Below, in pieces: positions 14,234 to 26,865 of a stretch of DNA of 64,000 bases (position 1 is the first letter of the stretch; each line of letters starts with the position of its first letter). The stretch is from the NCBI GenBank assembly GCA_947561715.1, contig OX387203.1, positions 5,146,001 through 5,210,000 on the forward strand, given 5' to 3'. This stretch comes from Ascidia mentula. Its lineage: Eukaryota; Chordata; Ascidiacea; Phlebobranchia; Ascidiidae. The translations under genes were made by a program, and so were the position numbers. Under the pieces are notes generated by a model. It had not been told where the DNA came from. It did not search any database and saw only the letters and a list, made by a program, of their open reading frames with translations.

Positions 14234-14239
14234 AATAAA
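14234..14239 (+). terminator. polyadenylation signal of HACD
   Basis: AATAAA about 200 bases after the HACD stop codon on the same strand. Confidence 0.5.
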
Positions 14240-16062
14240 TACCACTATGCTTCAAGAATGATGAACAGAATATTCTTTTTTACAGAGAAAGCAAAACTGT
14301 TAACATGCAAATCAGCACAAGGAGATTCGTAGAAATTTCGTACTTGCTTGCGCTTGGTCTGTGCAATAAGATCACGTTTCAGGGGTATCGTGAAAACGGT
14401 CATCGTACCGGCCATTGCGTTTTTGTATTCACACCATCTGTTCCGAAATTTTCGGTCATATATGGGGAGCATTGTCTCGAAGTTTCCAAATTATGTCATT
14501 CATTTTGTACCTGTTTAAACTGTGGCGTAATTCAAGGGCTAGTTACGTACTAGGCTATATATGTCACGGTTAACCCCTAGTACACTATATTTAAGCACTA
14601 AATCCTGTGACTAAAATGGCGCAAGACCCAATACGTTCGGTTCATGTCACTCCAATATATGCATTTAACGCGCACTGCCAGAATATGCGCAATGGTTTCC
14701 TTTTTTGATTCGCGATTGACTTCCAACCGTTCAACGGGTATTACCGCAAGGTCATTATACATACCTGGATATATTCGAATCCCTACAGGGACATTCCTAA
14801 TCTCCTCAAGTTAGCAGCTGCAATTACGTAAAAGCTGTCGCTATTAATCACTTTCCCGACACAGTTGTTTACGCCAACACTCGTCGCGCCAAGTTGACGC
14901 AAGCCACGACCACACATCGATACCAAAAAGAACGTCGACGCATCAGGTTTCTGGGGCTAGTATTTAAAATAGACCGAGATTCAGTATAAATAGCCACATA
15001 CAAATACTTGTGGCTATAAACAGTAGGCGCGCAATTATTTGGACGCTAATAGCACCGTCAAATGACCTCTACGCAATGTTCGCACGCAGTTCTGGGTACA
15101 AGCAACACATGAAATTTCGGGGAATTTTTCTTTTTCTCACGTATCTTTACCTCTGGGTAAACACCTAAACAACTCTTTGCCCATCAAGGAAAATCAAGCA
15201 TAAGGCAAAAAGCACGAATAAAACATTCTGAAATATGGAGGCCCACAAAAAAACTTCTTCACATCACATTTCACGTGCTATAGAGCTAGCCATGCATTAA
15301 ACATCTTTAATATATACGTATTGCAAACAATAATAAATTAGGAGGTGCGGTACTTCATGAGATAATAAGGTTTGAGGATATCGCTGTAAAATATAGTGAT
15401 GTGCCTGTTATAGCGGTTGAGGTACAAACGTTAATGTTCGAGTAATCAATCAACTTTCATATAAATTGCACCGTGTCGTACCACAATATTGGTATCGAAC
15501 AAATAAGAAAATTGCGTTGAAATATATGCATAAAAGTCGCTTGTGGTGTAAAAACAGTCCGCGTCAGAAACAGAAACCTTTTCAACGGAAAATTGAGGTT
15601 AATGTTAATATTATCATGAACATGGAAGTCCTTCCGAGCGCCACTTTACTCAAAGTCCCCAAATAATTATGTGTTTTAGTGACACTGAAGATGTTTACAA
15701 ACATAGGCGAAATATATATATGTTCATGTGTTCTCTGATTGGTTGTTATTTTACTCACAATGCATCAGAAATAATGCGGGAGTGAAAAGTTGACGTACGC
15801 GAACGCCAATTTTCGAAACATTGCGTCGTTTAAATACATCTCGATAGAAAACATGAGCAGTAGTACTAAGTTTGAACTATCCATTTACAGCACTCAGCAA
15901 TAAAATAGGCATAAAAGCGGTAAATGCAACAACCCAAAAATTTGTGATTAAGTGAATAAGATTATCAACATGTTTGATTTCAGTGAAAAATCTGTTTCTA
16001 GTGAAAAATTGGGTAAAAATGGCCAATAAAGTAATTAATGTAATGCCTAAAATGTACATAAT
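14240..16062. other. convergent intergenic region HACD / FOXRED2-like A
   Basis: This lies between the 3' ends of two convergent genes. It holds a CTGAAGA...GCGAAATATATAT repeat motif at 15685-15720. An open frame in register with the FOXRED2-like copy A stop codon (minus, about 16062-15877) predicts two hydrophobic segments. No gene is otherwise supported. Confidence 0.5.
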
Positions 16063-19000
16063 TTAGAAGGGCATGGCAACAAAGGGCAGCAGATGTTTAT
16101 CCATATGAGATAGCCTTTCTCTTGTGTGATCATTCAACACGACATATGAAGCAGAACCATCATCTACTCTGTGCTGGCATCCATATGGAACTGAGGTGCT
16201 TGTTAACGATAAAGCCAAACACTGGGATGCATAGAAAAATCGGAGATCGTGTCCTGTCAGACAAGAAAAACTTAATCAATGATCATTCGAATCTCACTAT
16301 GTCAAAAGCGAAAAATTGCACAGATGAATGCAAATAATACAAACAAATATTTGAAATACATCTTTTTGTTTAGGTTTGATAGTTAACTGTGCTATTAAAA
16401 CATTTGCCACCATTAACAATTCCACCCAAATGATTCCTAAATTAATGAGTGCATATCAAATGATTCAAAGTAAATTTGCAACCTAATGTTATAGGTCCAA
16501 AATTTACCTGTATTAGCTTCAATAAACCGTCTTGTCTGCAAAATATGTGTTGTAGCTCCATCAAATTTAGTTGTAAAATCTTCCACTAAGTGGTGTATTC
16601 GGGTGGGAACTGGCAGGTCCCATTTATGTGCTCTGCGATTGTAGGTTTTTTGGTCAAAAAGCTGATCATAATGGTACATAACAGGATGTAAGAAATTGGA
16701 GTTGTGGGCCTCTTTGGCATCGCCAACTGCCCGATCCTCTCTGAAAGTATCTTTGCCTGGACCAGAAAAGTTTTTTCCATATTCCATGTTGATAAACATC
16801 ACAGCCCCTGGCACCTTATGGCCTGTGATTTTGGGAAGTTTACAAGCAAGAGCACATGGGAATGCTGCTAGGTATGTTGCCTCTGTTTTGCCCTCTTTAT
16901 AAATCACAACATCACACAAGACACTAAACATTTGGTAGATTCCTGAACCCTGATGGATATACAAAACATGCATTTTCTTGGTGTTTAAATTTGTGGATGG
17001 TAATAAGATGAGTATTTACAATGCGGTGGTATGACCTGCATTTAATAAAAAATCTTTTAACTTTAAAACTTTTTACCTCATTAATTCGTTTGTGAATGTG
17101 TGGGATCAAATCCTGGAGGTTATTAAAATGCACTGCGGGCCAAGGCACTTTGAAATGTCGCCATTCTAAAATATGGTGCAGCGCTTTTGTAGTGTAACGA
17201 TAACCGTGAATGAAACCACCAGCAGATTTTTTGAAATCCAGTGAGTGAGTGTTGGTCCCTGAAGAAATTAAGGACAAATTTAATTACTTTTGAGGAAAAG
17301 ACAGATTTACATTTAAAACTGTCTCTATATTTGGTAAGTCGTTATTATTTTGGTTTTTTAATCGTAAAGTTGCACAATACAAAATACAGAGATACAAAAA
17401 ATGGAAAATTATGCTTGCATATACCAAAAACTTTTGGGGTCTAGCATCTAAACCTTATTGTTTTGTAGGTGGCCAAGCAATGCTCTTGCATGTCAACACC
17501 ATTAAAAGTATGTACAAACATTTTTTGACAAAAAATGTGATTTTGCTCTTTTTTACAAAGAAATGAATTTTTTACCTGCAAAATACATTCCCTTCACATC
17601 CACAGACTCATAGATATAGTTGATCCTTGGATATTTGTCACTTCCTTCTCCTGCACTACGAATTATAAGTGATGGATGGAATATAGAATGATCAAAAACA
17701 AAACCAAGACATCTGATGACTTTGTTGTAGCCCTCTCTTAGAGAGTTATTATCCTTTACTGCAGAAAAAGTACAGAGAATTTACGACAAAAATGGCCATT
17801 TGACTGAGGGTGATACTGAAGGAAAAAAACAACAGTGAAATCCACAATGTAGAATTTGGAATAAAGGTCAAAAAATTTTAAACACACATCCCAAGTAATT
17901 TTAATAAAAGCAAAAATATTAAACAAATCATTTGATTTTTGTCTAAATTAACAAACTGTGCTAACCTAACTGCTATAAATAAAGCAAAAAAAAATAACTT
18001 ACCTGAAACTGTCTTTCCCCCTGGGGGTTTAGTATTTTTGTTCAGGACGTAAATCTTTTCATCTAAAGTACTGTGATGCAGTTCAATGTCCAATATTTCC
18101 CCTTAAACAGACCCCAATCATAAAAAACACTAACTGTACCATAAGCTTGTTAAATAACTACAAAACCAGGAAATACAATTATCTGGCAAATACATGTGTA
18201 CAAATTTGCATTACTTTCCAACAATCCATCAAGGGACTTTAGTTGATAAGTGTCCAAAAGACCATTGTTGACAGCACGGAGATCACCCACGTAATGAGTC
18301 TCCCAGGATAGTTTTGCTCTAGACCGACCCATCATGTGTATAACATTGGTTGATCCCATAATGTGTTGGGCAGTTTCAAAAGCAGAGTTGCCTCGACCCA
18401 AAATAAGAACACTTTGACCTTCAAAATCTTTCACAGTAATGTTGATATCTTCATAGCCAACTGCAATTTCTGAACCTGTTCCCAAAATTACATATTTGCA
18501 ATTTAATTTTTCGAATGTTAGGACTAGCTACTAATTTTTTATGTGAATGAAATGCAAAAATGAGTATCACAATCCAAGTAAAATTTTTTGCCAACCTTTA
18601 AATTCAGGCTTATAAGGCTGTGCAATTCCTGTGGCAATCACCATGTATTGACAAGTATATCTGTTTCCATTCTGGTCATTCATTTCAAACTTTTTGTCAA
18701 ACCGTTTAATAAGGTTGGAGATGGTTGTATTTACTTGGACTTTCAAGTTAAGTTTATTTTTGTAATCATTGAGATATTGCACCAAAACATCAGCTGGTGG
18801 AAAAAAGTCCTGAAAGTGAGAAACAACAGTTTAGAAAATAATTCTTCTATGCATCGAACACCACCATATCATTCAACCACACAAACCTTCCAAAAACTCA
18901 AAAATCAAGTCAATACTACCAAACCTTCGAGTATTTTGTCATGAGAAGGGATTCATCGTGACTTAGAAGACTGTTCCAGTCGTGTCTCATATTAAATTCT

Positions 19001-19667
19001 TTGTTAGTTTTTCCAGTAAATCTCTTATTAATGCTGATCAGCTGACGATGTATTGGGTATTTGTTGTAAAATGTTCCAGCTCCACAACCTAAGTACACAC
19101 AAATTCGCTTCTTTAGTATTGATAATAAAAAGATTAAAAGATGCCATGTGTGAATTATAACATGTACATGAACAGATAAAGAAATGTTGATGTTGCATAC
19201 TAAAAAAAGCAGTAGGTTTTTATACAGGATCAGCCTGGCTTATAAATCAGGAATATATATTTCGCCCCATGGGCATCTTCAGTTCCTTCAGTAAACACAT
19301 TAAATGATATAAAAACGTCTTATTCAAACAGAACATGTTGCATAACTATTGATGTTGCATAACTATTAATTAATAGTGTAGCTCTCTAAATTTTACAAGA
19401 AAATTTCATATTGCTCTGCAAGAAAATAACAAAACAACTGCATGTACTTTTTCTACTGACACATATCTTAACTTACGTACCTTTCTCATAAACAATATAG
19501 TCTCGCTTTGCTTGTTCCATGAAGTACGCCATCTGCAAGCCGCCAGGACCAGCCCCAATAATACAATACTTGTGAAAATTAGGGGTATCATTGTTGTTCA
19601 TTACTTCAGGCTGAGCCCTGATGGTTGTTGTCAAACAGAAGAAACACACAAAAACAAGCACAGACAT
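16063..19667 (-). CDS. FOXRED2: FOXRED2-like FAD-dependent oxidoreductase, copy A
   Basis: Nine exons, minus strand: 19667-19481, 19088-18925, 18809-18596, 18475-18215, 18101-18003, 17758-17576, 17258-17077, 16949-16508, 16253-16063; all in phase, 640 residues. FOXRED2 (ERFAD) is an ER-lumenal flavoprotein linked in vertebrates to ER-associated degradation. Seen here are a signal peptide ([18 protein letters not shown]), a FAD-binding Rossmann motif [15 protein letters not shown] near residue 38, and [12 protein letters not shown]. There is also the VIATGIAQP flavin-monooxygenase-like ATG motif and a second dinucleotide fold, [14 protein letters not shown], near residue 215. The C-terminus is ...PFVAMPF with no KDEL-type signal, unlike vertebrate ERFAD as I recall it. 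It is tandem with copy B. Exon 5 differs strongly from copy B, whereas most other exons are nearly identical. Confidence 0.9.
19249..19282 (-). repeat. CTGAAGA-hairpin-GAAATATAT motif upstream-side of copy A exon 1
   Basis: On the minus strand: CTGAAGA, then TGCCCATGGGGC (a hairpin), then GAAATATATAT. The same arrangement recurs at 7557, 15685 and 46877 on the + strand. It resembles the core half of a hammerhead ribozyme, but flanking stems are not convincing here. Confidence 0.35.
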
Positions 19668-21060
19668 TTTGCATATTATTGTATCTTTCTACAAGTTGAA
19701 AGGACTTGCAATGACTTGGATATAAAAGCAATTTTGATTACCTTGTTTAAAACTAAATTCAGCAAAATGTGCATTAAACACAGAAAAATCCTCTTACTTT
19801 CATTTCAATGATTAAGTGGACTTAACAACTAAACACACATAAGTGCATTAGCAGCACAACTTTTGGCGAGACTCGTTTTTGTAGCATTGCTTTTGCAAGC
19901 AAAACTTGTGCGAGTACATGATAGGAAGCAGGCATATCCTGTATTGCCAATATCACATATGTTCAGGATCTGGTTCGAGGAATGTAAACCATGATAAATC
20001 CTATTCAGTATTTGGTTGGATACGAAAAGATTTAGAAATACAGCATTCATAAAAGTTGCCATTTTTGGAAAATGCATGGATCTTGGATAGAAATGGATTA
20101 TATAAAAAATATAAACATACATAATCTGGAAATCATTACTTTTGGCCAAATTGCCTTTATTTTTAACTATGTTTAGGTAACTGTTATAATACAAGTATTT
20201 TTTTCCGAAAGTTGCCAACTTATTTTTGACAGTAGAAGTTAAATTCGTAGCCCAGTGTAAATTTTTGAAAATTGTAATAGTTTGTTTGTTTGCAGCTATA
20301 AAAGTCATGATGCAATTGCATCTGTTGGCAGTAGGCCACATCATATAACCTTTTCCTAATGTCTGCACGAAAGAAAAAACTTTTACACAAATCTTCAATT
20401 CTCGGCATCGCAATTCGCCCAAACACGATTTACACAGAAAACGTGGTGCACGAGGCATAAAAAAATGGAACGTATTAAAATTCAATAAAAGTGTCTTGCC
20501 AATTTCTACTGCATTATACTGGCCAGTTTGATTGCTGTAAAAGTTTACATAAGCAACACTAATTAATCAACAAAACAGTGTGTTTTAAAATATATAGTAA
20601 TAAATACATCCAAAATTTGCGAAAAGAAAATGACAACAAAATTGAAAATGATTCGGTAATATTAGGTTTAGAGAAAAAGGCATACAAAACCCTGCAATAT
20701 GGTCAACTACAATATTCTTTTGGCAAGAGGCACATGCATTTTTAATATAGAGAAAAGATTGCACAAATAATAAGGCAGAGGTTCTACAGTGACAAGAGTT
20801 CTTTGCAAACCAAAAACGAAATTCACCAAAGACAAAACAAACTGATAAAACATGTAAGAATCACAATTAAAGACTCCAGCTTGGCAAAATATAATGGTTT
20901 GAATAGCAGCAGACAAACAATTTTTGTTATCTACAAAATATAAATGAATACAGAAAGTTGGATGTAGAAGAATTTAGTTTAATCTAATCTATGTTAATGC
21001 CTTTCCACACTTCAACCTATCAATGAAATCCTGTATTTTTGGATCGTTTAAATATTCTGT
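19668..21060. other. region between the FOXRED2-like copies; unassigned 200-codon frame
   Basis: This is the 5' flank of copy A and 3' flank of copy B. It contains a long uninterrupted minus-strand frame, about 20458-19829 (roughly 209 residues from an internal ATG, starting MPRAPRFLCKS). It matches no family I know, is Cys/Phe/Asn-rich as random AT-rich sequence tends to be, and shows no splice or polyA support. I do not call it a gene. Confidence 0.3.
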
Positions 21061-24000
21061 TTAAAATGTCGCAACAAATGGAAGCAAATGTTTAGGCATA
21101 TGATATAGCCTTTCTTTTGTGTGTTCATCCAACACGACATATGAAGCAGAACCATCATCTACTCTGTGCTGGCATCCATATGGAACTGAGGTGCTTGTTA
21201 ACGATAAAGCCATACACTGGGATGCATAGAAAAAACGAAGGTCATGACCTGTCGGAGGAAACAAAGTTACATGCTGCTTTTTAGTTGGATCAAATAAATC
21301 GAAAGAATAAAAAAAAAATTTTTGTCTTTGCAAAAAACACTATATACAAAAATTACTCTTAATTTAAAAGAGCTAACTGCCTTCTTGCATATTTCAATGT
21401 ATAAATGTGAATTTAAGGTAACAAAAAATGAAATACAGTGATATATATACATATATAAATATGTAACTTTATAAAATTAACTGATTTAAATAATAATACA
21501 AAGAAAACAAGACACAAAACACCTCAGTGATAAAGCACAATGAAGTGTTACCTGTATTAGCTTCAATAAACCGTCTTGTCTGCAAAATATGTGTTGTAGA
21601 TGCATCAAATTTAGTTGTAAAATCTTCCACTAGGTGGTGTATTCGAGTAGGAACTGGTAGGATCCATTTTTGTGGTTTGCGAATGTAAGTTTCCTGGTCA
21701 AAAAGCTGATCATAATGGTACATAACAGGATGTAAGAAATTGGAGTTGTGGGCCTCTTTGGCATCGCCAACTGCTCGATCCTCTCTGAAAATATCTTTGC
21801 CTGGACCAGAAAAGTTTTTTCCATATTCCATGTTAATGAACATCACAGCCCCTGGCACCTCATGGCCTGTGATTTTGGGAAGTTTACAAGCAAGAGCACA
21901 TGGGAATGCTGCAAGGTATGTTGCCTCTGTTTTGTCTTCGTTATAAATCACAATATCACAAAGAACACTGAACATTTGGTAGATGCCTGAACCCTGATGA
22001 AAACACAAAATAAGTGATTAATGTTGGAGGATTTAAAGTATCATTTTTCATAGTTAACTATTTATTTAAGGTTATCACCATTGATCCTGAGGAAGTCTAT
22101 CTGAATGGCAGGTGAAACAGAGGTGAATGAAAGTTATGTTTATTTGTGCCAGAAAAACAGAATAATTAAAATACATGGTGATAAGTTTGTATGATTTAAA
22201 AGTGAATTGGTTTTCAGTTTGTTAATAAATAAATTTATGTATATATGTTGTAAAACTTAATTGGGTTGTTCAGAAGGTTCAGTAGTCTGCCATATTCTTA
22301 CCTCATTAATTCGCTTGTGAATGTGTGGAATCAAATCCTGGAGGTTTTTGAAATGCACTGCGGGCCAAGGCACTCTGAAATGTCGCCATTCTAATATATG
22401 GTGCAGGGCTTTTGTTGTGTAACGATATCCATGAATGAAACCACCAGCAGATTGTTTAAAATCCAGTGAGTGAGTATTGGTGCCTAGATTTTTTTAAAAA
22501 CAAATTTGATTAAGTTAGGTTACTATTGTGGAAAAACAGATAATAAAAATTGTGTCTGAAAAATTTGTTTGCTTGGTCATTTTTTTTAAATTGTAACACA
22601 ATGGAAAAGATGTTAAAGATAAGGAATGATTAAAAAAATTATGCTTGCATACTAAACGCTGTTTAACTTTTTTGGTATCAGCACCGAACTTAATAGCCTC
22701 TATGGTTTTGTGGGTGCCCATGCAATTTTATTTCTTGTTCATTTTATTATGGTCAGTTAGGAAAAGTAATTTTATTTGATTAAAAGTGTTGACAACATTT
22801 CAATAGATAGACAAAAATTCCAGTTTTTCTTAGTTCGTAACATAAACATTAATGTTTTTACCGGCAAAATACATTCCCTTCACATCCACAGACTCATAGA
22901 TATAGTTGATCCTTGGATATTTGTCACTTCCTTCTCCTGCACTACGAATTATAAGTGATGGATGGAATATAGAATGGTCAAAAACAAAACCAAGGCATTG
23001 GATAACTCTGTCATATCCTTCCCTAACTGCGTCATTGTCCACTTCTGCAGAAAGTCATAGCATTGTGTAAGTTGACTGATAGGGCCTTAAGAAAAGTGGC
23101 CACACAACAGAAATGCAAACTTCTAAATGAACCAAATGCATTGCCTAAAATCAAGTTTAACAAGTTTGGCAATTTGTTTTGTCGTCATCTTCATAACTTA
23201 ATCTGATTCAATCATGCAGTTGCAACAAAAGTGCAAAGAAAGCTTTTTATATTGCTATGACTAAAATTATGAAAAAAATAACTTACCAGTAACTTGGTCT
23301 CCACCTGGTAACGTTGTGTTGTCATCAACTGCCACTACATAAATTCTTCCATCCAAAACACTGCGCTGTAGTTTAATGTCAGCTACATCCCCTAGATACA
23401 AGCAGACAAAGAAATTTATGTATTTTAACATTGCAATTTTCTTTGGTTTAAACTTAACAAGGCAGAATGTAAAATTTTGTTTTAAAGGGCATTAGTCGAA
23501 GCCGAGACCTCGGAAACTAACGCCCACCTGAATATTGCGAAAACACTCGCAGGAACTGACTTTTTGCACGATTTAATGTAGAATTTTAAGTGTGTGACCA
23601 TTCCTTGATAAAGCATCACTGTATAGCAGGTGACATTATGGTGTATAAAAATCCACATTAATTTGTGCAAAGAGGCACAATAATTTTTTTCAATACTTCA
23701 TTCCATTTGAACTACCATAGTGAACAAAGAAAAAAGTACTGATCAAAGCTGATAAAACTACAGACAGACTAATAATACCTTCAAACAATCCATCAAGGGA
23801 TTTTAGTTGATAAGTGTCCAAAAGACCATTGTTGACAGCACGGAGATCACCCACGTAATGAGTCTCCCAGGATAGTTTTGCTCTAGACCGACCCATCATA
23901 TGGATAACATTGGTTGATCCCATGATGTGTTGGGCAGTTTCAAAAGCAGAGTTGCCTCGACCCAAAATAAGTACACTCTGTCCTTCAAAATCATCCAAAT

Positions 24001-25490
24001 CAATAGAGAGATCCTCATAACCATCCGCAATTTCTGATCCTATCACAACATAACACATATTCTCATTTTCAAAAGGTATTAAGGTTACAATGAAAAAGTC
24101 AGTATTACAACAAGTGTTGTAACAAGTAGCGCATGCAGTCGTCATTCTGTGTTTTTAAATGTTACAACTTCATGTGATTTTTTACATTTGGTAATGTATT
24201 GGTGTGTATAAATTACGCAGAGAGCACAACTCGACAGAATATTTATACAGCTGAAATTTTAGGAACCATTGTTGGAACCAACCTTCAAATTCAGGCTTCT
24301 TAGGCTGTGCAATTCCTGTGGCAATTACCATGTATTGACAAGTTAATCTGTTACCATTCTGATCATTCATTTCAAAATTGTTGTCAAATCGTTTAATAAG
24401 GTTGGAAATGGTTGTGTTCACTTGGACTTTCAAGTTCAGCTTATTCCTGTAGTCATTGAGGTATTGCACCAAAACATCAGCTGGTGGAAAAAATTCCTGG
24501 AAAATTTTTCAGATTTAAACTTTGTAATCATGTTATGAAAGTATAAGATTGGTAAAGAATGAAGAAGTCTAAAAACTAGTATGTACATCATTTGTCTCTG
24601 TGGTATAAATTATATTACTAAATTCAAACAACTATAATACTGAACAAACCTTTGAGTATTTTGTCATGAGAAGGGATTCATCATGACTTAGAAGACTGTT
24701 CCAGTCGTGTCTCATATTAAATTCTTTGTTAGTTTTTCCAGTAAATCTCTTATTAATGCTGATCAGCTGACGATGTATTGGGAATTTGTTGTAAAATGTA
24801 CCAGCTCCACAACCTAAGTACAAATAAATGTACTTTTTTAGTGTAGCAATGAAAATGTTTTAGTTTTAAAGTTTTTTGAAAAGAATTGAAGTTTCACTTG
24901 CGTCACACGAAAGAAGTGTTGCTGGTTAGGTGGATTTCATGAAGTCAAAACATTTTTATTGCTATATTTATATTTAGATAGAGAAGAAAAGAGCTTTCTC
25001 GTGAGAAGAAAAATAAAATATTGCTAAGGAAATAATATGTAACTTTCAATGTGTGTTAACTTTTTAAAGAAATATATTCAAGCACATACGATGTGACATA
25101 TGTTAACAGCATGCATAAATTAAACAGACATCTTCCATTTGCAGGAAGTAAGGCCAGATTGCTATTCAGGAAGTATTCAGTGAATTTCCAACCATGGCTG
25201 AAACCTAATCAAGCAAAAGTTCTTGGAATTTTATGCTTGTTGAATTTTTTGGATGCTTATGAAAGGAAGTTTGAATATAAAATGTAAATGTCAGCGTAAA
25301 TACCTTTCTCATAAACAATGTAGTCTCTTTTTGCTTGTTCCATGAAGTACGCCATCTGCAAGCCGCCAGGACCAGCCCCAATAATACAATACTTGTGAAA
25401 ATTAGGGGTATCATGGTTGTTCATTACTTCAGGCTGAGCCATGATGGTTGTTGTCAAACAGAAGAAACACACAAAAACAAGCACAGACAT
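21061..25490 (-). CDS. FOXRED2: FOXRED2-like FAD-dependent oxidoreductase, copy B
   Basis: Nine exons, minus strand: 25490-25304, 24813-24650, 24496-24283, 24039-23779, 23391-23287, 23044-22862, 22483-22302, 21993-21552, 21248-21061; all in phase, 641 residues. The exon sizes and phases equal those of copy A except exons 5 and 9. It shows the same signal peptide, GAGPGG FAD motif and [10 protein letters not shown] second nucleotide fold. Exon 5 ([20 protein letters not shown]) and the start of exon 6 are unrelated in detail to copy A. The rest of exon 6 and exon 2 differ by only a few bases although the introns do not align, which suggests gene conversion. After the TAA stop the frame stays open for 22 more codons with protein-like content (EYLNDPKIQDFIDRLKCGK). 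Confidence 0.9.
22078..22172. mobile_element. partial MITE-like repeat in FOXRED2-like B intron
   Basis: The right half of the TTAATTAATCTG family: CTGAGGA ... GGCAGGTGAAAC followed by TTGTGCCAGAAAAACAGAAT and AATTAAA. The left end is not seen. Diverged, non-coding. Confidence 0.45.
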
Positions 25491-26865
25491 TTTGCACTAA
25501 ATTTTACGATTCTGCAAAAAAAGGTGTCACTATATATGAAAACGCTGCACTGCTTATTTGTTGTTACCGGCAGCTGTAGTAATACAGTCTAACTGGTACG
25601 TGAAACAAGAAAAAAATCCCCTTCCGGTGGTTTTTATATCGAAAGGTGTCTGACCTTGGTTATTGCGAATAAATTAAATCGATGATTTTTTGACTTTCTT
25701 CTACATTACCTAAACACATCTTTTGCACAACCACACCCGCCACGAACATGTTTTTAACACATTCACAAGTTTAGTCGAATCGTGACTTGACTGGTTAAAT
25801 TTCTTTCAAACGTCTGTGTAAGTAACAGCGTTGAGCTAATAAATAGCATGCGAGAAGCGTTTACTCTCAGTGGCATTCACTGTCTTCTACACAGTGGGAT
25901 TGTTGTCCATATGCTCGTACACAGACGGTTATACTAACGTAAAGGAAGCCGACATCCTGTATTGCTGGAGGGCATATAAATTATCGGAATAAATGAGAAA
26001 ACGTCTGCACACTCAGTTTCATCTTTCTGCAGAATGTTGTCTTGGACATAAGATTGCAACATTGGCACAAGGAAATGTTTCTAGATTTAACCAGAAATAT
26101 GTCTGTTAATAAGCATATAGTGCTTTATATTCCCACACATTAATTTAGCCTCAAAATGCCTTAAAACAAAGTTTATTGGCAAGAAAAAACATAAACAAGT
26201 AAAATGGCTCTGCACATTATCATTCACACCATCAAAAAAGAATACACCATGATGTTCTGTCACAAGTCCTGCAATGGAAAGCTATAAGCAACGAATATGT
26301 GAGTATTTATGCTGCTTCTGGATATTGACTATGGGATACAAATGTTTGCAACAAGCATAACACATGCATTAGGATTAGATGTTTTAAGACGTATACTGTG
26401 GAACAATTATTCAACCATAACAAAAACTTTTAACTGAGATGAGCTTTAACAAATCATGTGAAACACAGTGAGGTACAAAAAAAACATTTCATAGATCTGC
26501 AATGACCAAAACTTCAAATGTACTCAAAATTGTTGCCATTGTTAATGTAAACGGGCATGTACTTTTGAAAAGTTTAGTGTGGTAACAAGTTATAATTTGT
26601 GACACATTTTGGTGTGAATTAAGAATGCATTTTCATGAGAGACAATTTAAATATATCACAAAATTTTTCATCATGTTTTTTTCCAATGCATGCAATAGTT
26701 AAATGTTTTTAAACAATGGGTTTTTTACATACATGGTATATATGAAGAATAGCAGTTGTATCAAATAAACAGTAGTTTAAATTATAAAAGCATTTTAAGT
26801 ATGGTACCATTATTACCAAACATAAATAAACAATACCAGTTGCACACTATTAACCATGGGATCGA
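25491..26865. other. intergenic, FOXRED2-like B promoter and SLC25A51 3' flank
   Basis: Upstream flank of copy B and the likely 3' UTR of SLC25A51 (both minus). No additional open frame or RNA gene is supported. A TTTATT (AATAAA on the minus strand) at about 26172-26177 could end a long SLC25A51 3' UTR. Confidence 0.45.

Noticed and set aside
18588-18944. 118-codon + strand frame
   Set aside because: Antisense of FOXRED2-like exons 2-3; no independent support.
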